This document shows, one piece after another, positions 23,634 through 33,915 of a stretch of DNA of 64,000 nt. Both the position numbers and the translations under genes were made by a program. Source of the DNA: Schizochytrium sp. TIO01 (Eukaryota; Sar; Bigyra; Thraustochytrida; Thraustochytriidae); assembly GCA_004764695.1 (NCBI GenBank), contig SMSO01000032.1:3764983-3828982 (forward strand), written 5' to 3'. The notes below the pieces were generated by a model. The model searched no databases. It saw only the letters and a program-made list of their open reading frames with translations, and was not told the origin of the DNA. Position 1 is the first letter of the stretch; every line of letters begins with the position of its first letter.

Positions 23634-23849
23634 TGGAGGATCAAGATTGCGGGAGCGAGCGCCATCCGCGAAACGAGGCCGCCGAGTCCGGCGCAAGGAT
23701 TCCCGAGCCGGCCACGGCGCGCTCTGAAGAACAGGATCCGGCGCCCGCTGGCGTATCCGGCCACCACAGGCTGCGTTTCCCCTCGCAGCCGCAGCCGCTG
23801 CCTTCTTGCGTCGTCTCACCGCAGCCGCAGCGGCCTTCAAGAGCGCCAT
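23634..23849 (-). CDS. Weak hypothetical Ala/Arg-rich ORF
   Basis: A 71-residue ATG-initiated frame in an abruptly GC-rich patch. The first 30 residues are Ala-rich with evenly spaced Arg/Lys and no acidic residue, like a mitochondrial presequence, but no mature domain follows and both other frames are also open. It could be the first exon of a small gene or just a consequence of GC-rich sequence. Confidence 0.18.
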
Positions 23850-24700
23850 GACATGACGGCCAGCCAGGTGACCTCCCTCGACCCTGGTGCGCTCACAAGC
23901 GCAACCGAGGGCCTAGATTTCTAGAGCCCTGAGAGCACATTGCAAGGTAGACCTCGCTCCATCTCCCGAGCCTTTGGGCCTCCCTCGCGAGGGAGTCTGG
24001 CGAGGACTGGAGACACTCAGTCGCCTTTGGCAACTGTGCGATTGCAATCGCCACCGATGGCGATGTCACGAGCAGGACCGCTCGAAAGCGCAACTACGCC
24101 TAGCAACGAACAGCGACTGCTCGACCCAAGCCGCCATGCGGTGGCCAGCTTCGCCTCGAGGCCCCGTGGCTGCTAGCCGTCGAAGAAACCGCCTCAAGCC
24201 TGCCGTTCTTGTGCTCCGCTGGCCCCTGGAGCTCTTGTGAGTGCTAATGCTCATCGCCTTTCCCAGCGACCCTCACTCACCCCGACCTCGCTTCTGATAC
24301 GGCTGGGAGACGAGGAGACCGCTGCGCCAGGCTGGTGTGGAGCAATCAGGCGTACGGGAGGCGCACTTCTCTCTCTCTCTCATCATCAGCGATCGCTCAT
24401 GGCACTTTTGACGCAGGAGGCCAAGGAACAAATTCGTGCTGGCCTGAGCTGTGAAGAATCGTCGGTTCCTGCGCGTAATGACCGAGCCTTCCTTCACGAG
24501 AGTATCTATCCTCTGCAGACATACGCGCAATCAAGACATGCAAGACGTGCAAGACACGCCTGAGTGAAACTTTCCTGCCTGGCCCCAAACCGGAGCAGCC
24601 TTCTTCGTCAAACAGAGCAGGCTTGGCGGTCGCAGGGCGGGGCTTATGCACGCCTGGAACCGGTGCCGGGGGTAATAAATAACATTGGCGAGATGGTGAA

Positions 24701-24741
<41 letters not shown>

Positions 24742-24742
24742 C
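24701..24742. repeat. (CTTG)n microsatellite
   Basis: Ten units; the reverse-complement motif of the two CAAG loci at 20.1 and 21.9 kb. Confidence 0.95.
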
Positions 24743-25775
24743 TTGCCATGGCTAATTGCCATGGCTGGCTGGCTGGATTTGACGATGCCATCCATCCCTG
24801 TCTCATGAGCGATCGAGCACCAGGATCGTTCGTTGCTGCGTTGCCTTCGTTCTCGCCGGCCACTTTTGTTATCTCTCTTATTTCTGTCTTTCTTTGTAAT
24901 TCCTGCGCTGTTACATTTATTTGTCATCCATACGTACTCAATACCACCTCTTTCTTTTTTGTGTATGGCTGTTTTCATTTTGTTTCCGCAGAGCCACAAA
25001 GATCTCTAAGTGGGAAACTGACTAACTATCCAACCCATTATCTAATCTACTAATTTGCTAATTTGCTAATTTACTGATTTACTGACTGACTGACTAAGTA
25101 ACTAACTAACACCTTCAGCCAAAAATGCTTCTTCGAAAAAAGAGATGAAAAGTTCCTCTAACTGCGAAGAAACAGTCGAGAGATCATGAAAAAGCGGGAT
25201 TGCCTCAGCCCTGGTTCTAAAGAGAAGTAAGAAACCAAGTAAAAGCACGCGAAGCGCCGTGTGATTGAGCAGTGATGATTGCAATCTATTGGGTCAATCA
25301 ACTGTTCTGAAGGCAGAACTCGCAGGGTACTTTACACATTGTTTCCTGTTTTCCCTTTCTTTTTATCCCTTTTTCTTTAAGGTAATGACAGAGGTAACCT
25401 AAATGATATTTAGTCAGTTAAATTAAAAAAAATATTGATAATAAATTATTTTCACGAGTTTTCAAGAGTGCACAAAACCTCCAGACTTTAGCGCAAATCT
25501 GGACAAAACCGGCTCCGAACAGGGTCCAGATGCGAAACGGCAGACATAAACTCGCCTCCAAAGCTGCATTGGTATGGCCCTCTGTGATGGCACCTGTATG
25601 CTTCAAGACCGCTCATTGGGCATGCGTTTAGCGATCTCCGCTTTGGACCTTGATTTATCCCTGTGCCATAAAAGTTTCTCTTTGGGGGGAAAAGGAAAAT
25701 ACAACAATAAACATTTTTTCTTAACATTTTAATTTTTGATTTAAACTAAATTATAGAAAACAGTACTACTACAAA

Positions 25776-25806
25776 AGAAGAAGAAGAAGAAGAAGAAGAA
25801 GAAAAA
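25776..25806. repeat. (GAA)n microsatellite
   Basis: A pure GAA trinucleotide run in an A-rich block. Confidence 0.9.
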
Positions 25807-26855
25807 GAATCTGTGCAGAGAACATCCACAAAAATCAGTCACAGCTCAATCAAACAATAGCAAACCAATCTGTAGTCTGCAGAAGCTGTCTTCGCACTCC
25901 GTCTTTGTGTGCATTCCACGAGTCCTGGCGACGATCTGAGACGCACAGGGATTATGCTGCTGTAGGTAAGAAACAGCAACTGAAGAGAGGATAGGACCTC
26001 GAAGAAAGAAATGAGCAGACAAACGAATCGAAAGAGAATGGACATAAAAACTAACGCCCACAAGTTATTTGCTTCAACACCTCAAATACAACAAGAACAC
26101 AGGTAGGATTGCTCCTCCGCCACTTGCTTTCTGTCCCCGCCGCAAGACCATACTGTTTGCCCGGGCCTACGCACGTCTTATCATACTTGTATTGAACAAG
26201 CCAGTGACTCTGTGCAGGTTCTCCGTCGGTCTGGTCTGCTTCCCTCAGAGAGCCTTTCCTCTTTTGTAGACAGTGGTAGCCTAGTCAGTGCATAGATACT
26301 GTTACTCCCAGACTCATGATACGGTCCCTCTGTGGCCCACTGAAAGAAATGAATACTCTGTCCTCTCAGCGCATTCTCCTCAGTCCTAGCAAATGTGTCC
26401 CCTCCACGCGTGGGCAGACTCCTCCCGAACACTGACCATGGAGGGGGGAAAGCCTGGAAAAGAACCAACCCTTCGCCTCACAAGCTTCTCGAACTTGCCG
26501 CCCTCTCATCCTCGTTCCTCCTCCCATAAACCTTCTTACCAGCAAGAGGGGAATTGGAAATTGAAATGCAGAAATCGATCACTGGGGGGGTATCCTTTGC
26601 TACACAAACTCTACTGCCCCTCGAGAGGGGACTCTCCGCCCCTCTCCCTTTCTTTTCTGTTTGTAACATACATTCTTTCTCCCATAGTATCTCAGCCTTT
26701 AAACAATAAAAGCTCTTATCTTTGGCATATTTGTGGGTACCTTTTCACTTACTTTGGTAATGGGATTTGAAATCTCTTCCCATAATGAGCAATTGAAAGA
26801 AACAAAGAAAACAAAGGAACAAACTGTTTGTTTTAAAAAAACATTCTCTTTCTTT

Positions 26856-27458
26856 TCAACACAGACATCTTTTTTGAACTCTTTCTTGAGCGCGCAGACC
26901 TGCAAACAAACCCCAATCTCGGAAACTCTGACCCCGACGACCTCGCACCGGTACGTGTATGCTCCTCCCTCCGCCCCCTCCCTCCGCAGCCCTCCCTCTG
27001 CTGCGTGGCACGCCGGGCCTCGCCTCCCGCCCTCTTGCTGCAGCGGAATCGTCCCCATCGATGCCGCTCATGTTGAAAGAAAGAGAAAGATTGGTTTGAT
27101 TTCTTTCTCTCCATCTTTCTTTCCTCTCAATCAATATATCTCTCCCCTGAGGAGCGGAAAGGCCCTCAGGCGGATAGATAGATGGACGAGTTGCCTCTGC
27201 CGCTGCTGTTGCTGTTGAACGCGTAGCTCCTGCAGACGTCGCTGCCTGTTTGTGAGAGGCTGCGGTCCCGTCTTTTCGAAAGCGTATGGTCTTACCTGCT
27301 TCTGTTGGAATGGCGTTGACTAACTTTGATTCGACGAACTCACTCGTTTTTCCTTTCCTTCTTTCCTTCATCACACTCCCTCCTTCTCCATTGTTTGTTT
27401 GTTCTGATTGCTTTCGCCTCCGTCTGTCAACCTTCTGCACCTCTGCTCGCCGTGGCAT
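26856..27458 (-). CDS. Weak hypothetical basic ORF
   Basis: A 200-codon ATG-initiated frame, strongly basic and low in hydrophobic residues. A consensus donor (GCAG then GTAAGA) occurs in it near 27292, after about 55 codons, so only the first part could be an exon. Three other frames over this interval are open as well, which argues for base composition rather than selection. No domain recognised. Confidence 0.2.
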   Translation of the reverse strand: MPRRAEVQKVDRRRRKQSEQTNNGEGGSVMKERRKGKTSEFVESKLVNAIPTEAGKTIRFRKDGTAASHKQAATSAGATRSTATAAAEATRPSIYPPEGLSAPQGRDILIERKERWRERNQTNLSLSFNMSGIDGDDSAAARGREARPGVPRSRGRAAEGGGGGRSIHVPVRGRRGQSFRDWGLFAGLRAQERVQKRCLC

Positions 27459-27540
27459 CTCCCGCGATCTCCTTCAACCAACCCCTGTGTTCTGGCACCT
27501 CCGGTCGCTCTTCTTCTCCACGTCCTCTGTCTCTCTCTCT

Positions 27541-27608
27541 GTATGTATGTATGTATGTATGTATGTATGTATGTATGTCTGTATGTATGTACGTCTGTAT
27601 GTATGTCT
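27541..27608. repeat. (GTAT)n microsatellite
   Basis: About sixteen GTAT/ATGT units, the later ones with C substitutions. Confidence 0.95.
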
Positions 27609-27841
27609 GTTCGCTGCCTTCCTCGGCTTCGTTGTGGCGGTGAAATCCATGACACCTCTTCACTTATTTCTGCCTCGTTCTTCGTTGAAGTTTCTTTCGC
27701 TCTTTCTTCCCTATGACTCGTTACGGTGTACGTACCACGATGGTGCGATGATGGTTGATTGTCTGTCCATCGATCCATCTAATCCTGTTTCTTCGTACCT
27801 ACCTCCTCGCTGTTCTGTAATGGGCAAATCCAATGCGACGT

Positions 27842-27866
27842 AATGCAATGCAATGCAATGCAATGA
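27842..27866. repeat. (AATGC)n pentanucleotide repeat
   Basis: Five pentanucleotide units followed by degenerate AATGT copies. Confidence 0.85.
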
Positions 27867-28246
27867 ATACAATGTAATGTAATGAAATGCTATTGCTGAC
27901 TATGGTGTGCTGCTCTGTGCTGTAATGTGCTTTGCGGTTATGTCACGTATTGCAATGGCATGGGAATATGGGAATATCATGCGACGTCATCGTGTCCTAC
28001 CTCGCGGCGAACGCACTCTGGTCTTGCCTTTCTTGGCATGGCATGGCACGGCGGCGTGTTGTCGTGGGCTGCTGCTGTGGTCTGTGTCTGGGAAATAATA
28101 ACATGATTGGGGAATTGATTGATTGATTGATTGATTAATAATTGTTGATCAATGGATGGATAAATGGGGGTTTTCGCGTTGTTATGGATACTGTGTTGTT
28201 GGGTCTCTTTCTTGTGTAGATTCCGTTGACTATTTACAAACTCAGA

Positions 28247-29491
28247 ATGCAGTCTGCCATGAACCTCGCCCAGCGCGCCTCGCGCGCCGGCCTCGCCCGC
28301 GTGGGTGCCCGCAACTTCTCCGGCAAGGCCTTCCCGCCTCTGCAGACCCTCTCCGATGAGGAGCAGATGTTCAAGGAGACCGTCGCTCGCTTCTCCCAGG
28401 AGGTTATCGCCCCCAAGGTCCGCGAGATGGACGAGACCATGACCATGGACCCGGAGCTTATCAAGCAGATGTTTGAGAACGGCCTCATGGGTGTTGAGAT
28501 CCCTGAGAAGTACGGCGGCTCCGGCGCAAGCTTCCTCAGTGCCATCCTTGTCATTGAGGAGCTCGCCAAGATCGACCCTGCCGTTTCCGTCTGTTGTGAT
28601 GTGCAGAACACCCTCGTGAACAACCTCTTCAGCATCTACGGTAACGAGGATGTCAAGAGCCGCTACCTTCCTCGCCTTGCCAACGAGTGCCTCGGCAGCT
28701 TTGGTCTCTCTGAGGCTGGCTCCGGCAGTGACGCCTTTGCTCTCGCCACCCGCGCCGAGCAGAAGGACAACGGAGACTACGTCATCAACGGCTCCAAGAT
28801 GTGGATTACCAACGCCGGCGAGGCTGAGATCTTCCTCGTCCAGGCCAACCTCGACCCGAGCAAGGGATACAAGGGCATCACTTGCTTCATCGTCGAGCGC
28901 GGCATGGAGGGCTTTGAGGTCGGTAAGAAGGAGAACAAGCTCGGCATCCGCGCCTCTTCTACCTGCCCTCTCACCTTCACTGACGTCGTTGTCCCCAAGG
29001 AGAACGTCCTCGGTGAGATCGGCAAGGGCTACCGTTACGCCATTGAGATCCTCAACGAGGGTCGCATTGGTATTGCGGCTCAGTGCCTCGGTATGGCCCA
29101 GGGTGCCATGGATGCCACTCTCCCGTACCTCCACGAGCGCAAGCAGTTTGGCCAGTACATTGGAGACTTCCAGGCCATGCAGCACCAGGTCTCTCAGTGC
29201 GCTGTAGAGATTGAGGCAGCCCGCCTCCTTACCTACAACGCTGCCCGCAAGAAGATGAACGGCGAGTCCTTTGTCAAGGAGGCTGCTATGGCTAAGTACT
29301 ACGCCTCTGGAGTCGCCGAGCGCACTGCCTCCAAGTGCATCGAGTTTATGGGTGGTCTTGGCTTCACCAAGGACATGCCCCAGGAGAAGTTCTGGCGTGA
29401 CTCCAAGATTGGCGCCATCTACGAGGGTACCAGCAACATCCAGCTCACTACCATCGCCAAGCTTGTTCAGGCTGAGTACAAGACCAAGTAA
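28247..29491 (+). CDS. ACADSB: Short/branched-chain acyl-CoA dehydrogenase, mitochondrial
   Basis: A 414-residue flavoenzyme. It oxidises short branched acyl-CoAs (2-methylbutyryl-CoA type, isoleucine breakdown) in the mitochondrial matrix and passes electrons to ETF. The N-terminal 27 residues are Arg/Ala/Ser-rich without acidic residues, as in a matrix presequence. The three ACAD parts follow: N-terminal helical domain, middle beta domain with the [12 protein letters not shown]/substrate signature and the W-I-T-N-A motif, and C-terminal helical domain. The catalytic base is E393 in I-Y-E-G-T-S. Codons end overwhelmingly in C or G, unlike the neighbouring genes, which suggests high expression. 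The frame is open 21 nt upstream, but 28247 is the first ATG. A TTGTGTAG just upstream could be an acceptor of a 5'-UTR intron. Isovaleryl-CoA or butyryl-CoA specificity is the main alternative. Confidence 0.93.
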   Translation: MQSAMNLAQRASRAGLARVGARNFSGKAFPPLQTLSDEEQMFKETVARFSQEVIAPKVREMDETMTMDPELIKQMFENGLMGVEIPEKYGGSGASFLSAILVIEELAKIDPAVSVCCDVQNTLVNNLFSIYGNEDVKSRYLPRLANECLGSFGLSEAGSGSDAFALATRAEQKDNGDYVINGSKMWITNAGEAEIFLVQANLDPSKGYKGITCFIVERGMEGFEVGKKENKLGIRASSTCPLTFTDVVVPKENVLGEIGKGYRYAIEILNEGRIGIAAQCLGMAQGAMDATLPYLHERKQFGQYIGDFQAMQHQVSQCAVEIEAARLLTYNAARKKMNGESFVKEAAMAKYYASGVAERTASKCIEFMGGLGFTKDMPQEKFWRDSKIGAIYEGTSNIQLTTIAKLVQAEYKTK

Positions 29492-30197
29492 ATCTTTCAT
29501 TCCAATCCTGGGATGTAGGCTTGATTTGTTCCTTGTTCATGCAACCAAATTAGACCCGTATCTATCTACTACTACTTATACTACTTATCCCATTGGCTCT
29601 CGCTGTTGCTATGGCAAGCGTGCGCTTCGATCATTGTATCATGTTAATCACTCACAATGCACACGACAAAAGCATATGCCTGCTTGTCCATTCAACAGTG
29701 CTAGCGAATTTCGTCTCATCAATCACCCTTACCAGTACTCTTTTTTATCAAAACATTTACTTAACCAAATTTTCTGGCCTTTTAAACATGCAACGCTGCC
29801 TTCATTTTTTGCGCCAAAAATCTTCACCAACTCTTCCGCAGTAACAACTTTTGTGTCAACAAACATTCACAACGAGGAACATCAAGTTTCCTAAAGTTAC
29901 TCGCTTTTGTGTTCCCCACGGGTCATCAAACTTGTGTTGTTGTTCTGTATTTCTTAAGACTCTCTAGCTAGAGTGAAATCCAAACCAGCACCACGACTAC
30001 CATGGCAATCCAAGGCAAGCTTGCTGTCACTCACCCAAGTGTACCAAGGCCAACCTCCCGCACTACCGACCGCCACACCTAGCTAGCTCGCTCTTGTAAA
30101 GTACCTTAAAGTACCTTGTGTGTCTTGCTCTATCTAGTGCCACAGGTTGTCTCGAAAACGCCACTATCTTAAACCCCAAGTTTCTGCCTGCTACTAG

Positions 30198-30231
30198 ATA
30201 CAATACAATACAATACAATACAATGCAATAC
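30198..30231. repeat. (ATACA)n pentanucleotide repeat
   Basis: Six ATACA units, one with a G substitution. Confidence 0.9.
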
Positions 30232-30788
30232 ATGCACGCCAATTTAACTCTCGATCTTCGTTTCATCGACTTTGACGAAGCTGCAGCGATTACATATTAC
30301 ATCCCCGCGTCCCTTTTGACCCTCTTCTCAGGGCAGGACATTTATTAGTTCCATATATGTACAACAAACAGCACAGAGCGCAGCGACTTTGACGCCATGA
30401 GTGAGAGGAGGAGTGAGTGAGTGAGTGAGTGCTCTGCTGCCTATCAATTTCGAGTTTGCAAGGCAAGCCAGGAGGCTGCAGCGGGTCCTTGGTGTGCAGG
30501 CGCTATCAGCAGCGCCATGCCGACGCCCGATTGCAGTGCTCCCTTGGTCAAGGCCTCCGCCGCCAGCCTGTTCAAGCAGGTCATGATTTCTGAAAAGCTG
30601 TTCTTCAAGTTTTTCTTTCAAGAACCTGTTATTTGGATGTTCGTGGGCAGTAGGGTTACCTAGTGCCTGCCTATTCTTATTTTAATTCTATTTCATTGAT
30701 CAAATCATCTTAATTAAAAATATAATTATAATTAAAGTACATTAATTTTAATTACATTACTTTAAAAAGTAGTGTACCAAATAATAAA

Positions 30789-30845
30789 TATAACAAACAA
30801 ATAAACAAACAAACAAACAAACAAACAAATCCAACAAACAAACGA
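30789..30845. repeat. (AAAC)n microsatellite
   Basis: AAAC run with one ATCC interruption; same motif as the 19.7-kb locus. Confidence 0.9.
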
Positions 30846-31087
30846 AATGATCTATGAAAGCGGTAATAATGAGCTTTGACCATTCTGTTATCTTTCTTCG
30901 TTTTGTGGCATTGATTGCGTTGGATCATGAAAAGTGGAGCCATAATTACGATGGCAGAAGAGAGAGAAGATCGAGGACAGCCAGGAAGACCTCGAGAAGG
31001 CCTTGAGAACCGGGCTGGTGGCTCGCAAACCGCGGCCTGACGCTCGCTCGCTCTCCATGGCCCACACTCATCGAGGTCTTTGCCAGT

Positions 31088-31120
31088 GGGTTTGTTTGTT
31101 TGTTTGTTTGTTTATTTATT
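31088..31120. repeat. (TTTG)n microsatellite
   Basis: Short TTTG run passing into TTTA units. Confidence 0.88.
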
Positions 31121-31588
31121 TGCTCTGTGGAGCTTCAACCATGAATTGATTGGATCGAGATCAAGATAGATATGTATCTCTCTGCAGGAATTGAGGCAAA
31201 AGAAGCTGTAAAAGAACTGAAGGAAGAGATTGCTACAGCCGGGGACCCCTTTTGATTTAACTTTCCACTTGCGGACGCGATTAATGCGCATAGTAATTTG
31301 AGAGCAAAGTGGAGTATTTATCAGTTTCAGAGCTTACCATGAAGAAGGAAGGCGACGGGCACAAGTCACGGTGCAGCGAATCAAAGAGGATTGAGCAAAA
31401 CCCGAACTAGCCAAGACCCTCGCGCGGACGCCCGCGCTTGGACAAGCCCTGCTGGACCCTGGCGACTAGGCCAAGCGGCAAATCTTCGGTGGCTGCAACA
31501 CGCGTGCCCACGGCCAGCCGTAGCGACGAAAGTCAGCTGCGTATCTTAAGCTTGGCGATCTTGCAAAGGCCTTAGGACGGAGGTCAAA

Positions 31589-33207
31589 ATGGCTGCAAAA
31601 GGGACGTCTAGCGGTGCCAAAACGAGCAAGCCTTCGGCGCCTACGAGTGCCAAGGCAGGGGATGCTGGCGCGGCTACAAGCGAGAAGAGTTCTTCATCAG
31701 GCTCGAAATATCTTGCAATTATTGCAGTAATTGTGGCGGCTGTTGCAGCAGCTCTTGCAGGACCGTACCGCGAAATCCTTGATGAGTTTCTTTCTGCGCA
31801 GGGAATAGCTGAGAGCACCGCTGCTCCACTCACTCCTGGACAAAGTCAAAACTCCTCTCGCCGCAGGGCTGCAGAAGTAGAATATATGCCTGCTAGCATG
31901 GCAGCACAGTATGAAATTACCGATGCTGAGGAATTACCGTATACTACGTATCTTCTCAACGCCCCGAACAAGGGCGCTGAGCAGCCAATGGGTGTTACCT
32001 TTCGTAGCTTCTATCCCTTTGACATGACCATGTGGTGGGACAATGGCACCCCTGAAGGTGTCTACTCAGGTTCAATCAGAGCTTTTGGCATTTCCGCCAC
32101 TAACTCGTACACTACACACGTGTTTCACTTTCGCAAGCGCGACACTGGTGAAAATATTGTATCTGTGGAGATGAAGAAGGGACAAAACATGGTTTTTCTT
32201 GGCCCCGCTGAAGACGATGATGCAACTCGAGAATCCTCGAGGTACAAGGAGGCTGTGGAAGAACTCAAGTTTCGTACTGACTACTATGAGAAGCACAACA
32301 CACCCTGGCTGTCTCACTACCCACCGGTCAAGCCGGCGCTCTCCTTTTGGCCTGCTGATTTCGTTGGACAAGAGCATAAACTGCGCTCTTTTGTGGGCTA
32401 CTTCAACGAAGATGGCACTCAATCCCCTGAGCCTGTGGAGTTAAAGATCAAAGTGGTTTCAGTCCAGCCTCGTGTGGTTGTGATAGAAAACCTACTCAGC
32501 CCTGCAGAAATCGAACATATTCTCAACCTTGGTAAGGGAGTAGTACGTCGCTCGAGTGTTGGCAGTTCTTCCGAAGGATTTCAGAGTGATACCCGCACTA
32601 GTGACAACGGTTGGATCAGTCGCAAACGCAGTAATCTGCTCAACACCGTCTATGATCGATTTGCCGACGTCTTGAACATGACCGATGCACAGGCATCAGA
32701 AGGTCCCAATGGAAACATCGAGCAGCTTCAGTTTGTTCGCTACCGGGTTAGCCAAAAGTATGACCCTCATCATGATTTTGGCTACAGTGGTAAGCCGGAG
32801 CAGCGCTTCTCAACTCTTTTCATTTACCTCCAGCCATCCGCAGCAGGCGGCGCCACATCCTTTCCAAAGGCCTTCAACGGACGCGGTATCAAAGTGAAGC
32901 CTCCCGCAGGTACTGCGGTTCTTTTCTATAGTATGCTTGAGGATGGTAATGGTGACGATCTCAGTCTCCACTCTGGCATGCCCGTCAGTAAGTTTTCTTT
33001 GAGATGCGCAAAACCACTTCCCTTATGTTTCTTCTTTTTGTGGGAGCTCCCTCTTCCCTTGAAGATGCTTGTCTGGTTTCTTATTATGGTAGAACCACTG
33101 AAAACTAACAGCCTGTGAATGCTTGAACCTTGCTTATTACTCTCTTATTAGCCGACGGTGAGAAGGTTGCAGCTAATTTGTGGTCCTGGTCTCCACGTTA
33201 CAGATAA
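31589..33207 (+). CDS. Membrane-anchored prolyl 4-hydroxylase-like dioxygenase, two exons
   Basis: Exon 1 is 31589-32987 and exon 2 is 33152-33207; the joined product is 484 residues. A Lys/Ser/Ala-rich cytosolic end precedes a transmembrane anchor at about 41-58, giving a type II topology as in ER/Golgi P4H enzymes. Residues 134-205 form a beta-rich region (W-W-D-N-G, then N-S-Y-T-T-H-V-F) that resembles the VHL beta domain by eye. The C-terminal double-stranded beta-helix has Y391, the iron ligands H394 and D396 (H-x-D), distal H461 and the 2-oxoglutarate-binding K471 in G-E-K. K471 and the final W-S-W motif are only encoded by exon 2, which confirms the splice. The enzyme should hydroxylate prolyl peptides using Fe(II), O2 and 2-oxoglutarate; the substrate is unknown. 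Confidence 0.9.
32988..33151 (+). other. Intron of the prolyl 4-hydroxylase-like gene
   Basis: 164 nt, phase 1, GTAAGT donor and CTTATTAG acceptor after a pyrimidine-rich tract. Removal restores the family's V-T-D-G-E-K segment. Confidence 0.93.
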
Positions 33208-33915
33208 TTGGGCTTTGGCGTGCCTCGACAGAATCAACAATTGTTTACTGAGCTTGTGCCGTCCTTCTTCCTGCGAAAGGTTGTATTCTATTCGACCATG
33301 GCCGTAGATATCTCTCATTTGCTTTGGTAAAATATTGCATCACGCGTGCATTCTTTTTATGCCATCTACGAAGAAGACAACCAAGAGAACAAATCCGAAA
33401 ACAAGCAAAGCTACTTTTGAAATGATTCGAATCTTGTGAGAGTATGTGTAAGCCTTCTAGGAATAGTACCTGGAAGAGGCATTGCTAAAGAAAGTTATAA
33501 AAGATGGAGGAAAGAAAAGAACATAAATTAATCTCTTATTGCCTGAATAATTCAAATTAAAAATTGCTCTTCATTTTCTCCCTCGCGTGCCTGGTTTTAA
33601 AAAACACATAGTCTAGATTCGCCGTTTTATCGCAGTTGAAAGAGAAATTATAGTAATATGCAATTTGCATACTAAATGAAATGGCTTGGCGAGAGAATAT
33701 GCTTCATGCATCAATAAATTTTAAGTGAGTATGGTTTCTTCGTACAAGTATATGCCCATTAAACATCCAAGCAGGTGTGCTTGCTATTAGTGAACTTGCA
33801 AATTTTAAAAAAGGGTTTCGGGGCTGGCACCAATTTTAAAAAAATAAAAAATTAAAAAAGGATAAAAAGGCTTTCCAAAATCGGAATTCGATATGTCAAA
33901 CAAATGGCAGGCAGC
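33208..33915. other. Shared 3' intergenic region
   Basis: Between the convergent dioxygenase and kinase genes; AT-rich, no supported ORF. Confidence 0.6.

Larger units (their letters stand above)
18250..28246. other. 10-kb microsatellite-rich gene desert
   Basis: No conserved gene is recognisable over this whole stretch. It alternates AT-rich blocks with GC-rich patches (about 23600-24700 and 26900-27300) and contains at least twelve separate tetranucleotide or similar simple repeats, the main ones listed individually. Several ATG-initiated ORFs of 70-200 codons exist but lack recognisable domains. The last part must hold the promoter of the acyl-CoA dehydrogenase gene. Confidence 0.5.
29492..31588. 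other. Intergenic, repeat-bearing
   Basis: A 2.1-kb spacer between two plus-strand genes with ATACA, GAGT, AAAC and TTTG simple repeats. No supported gene. It should contain the promoter of the dioxygenase gene at its right end. Confidence 0.55.

Noticed and set aside
27977-29500. 507-codon open frame on the minus strand
   Set aside because: It lies opposite the acyl-CoA dehydrogenase and arises from that gene's C-ending codon bias; its Leu/Val/Ala/Gly-rich translation matches no family.
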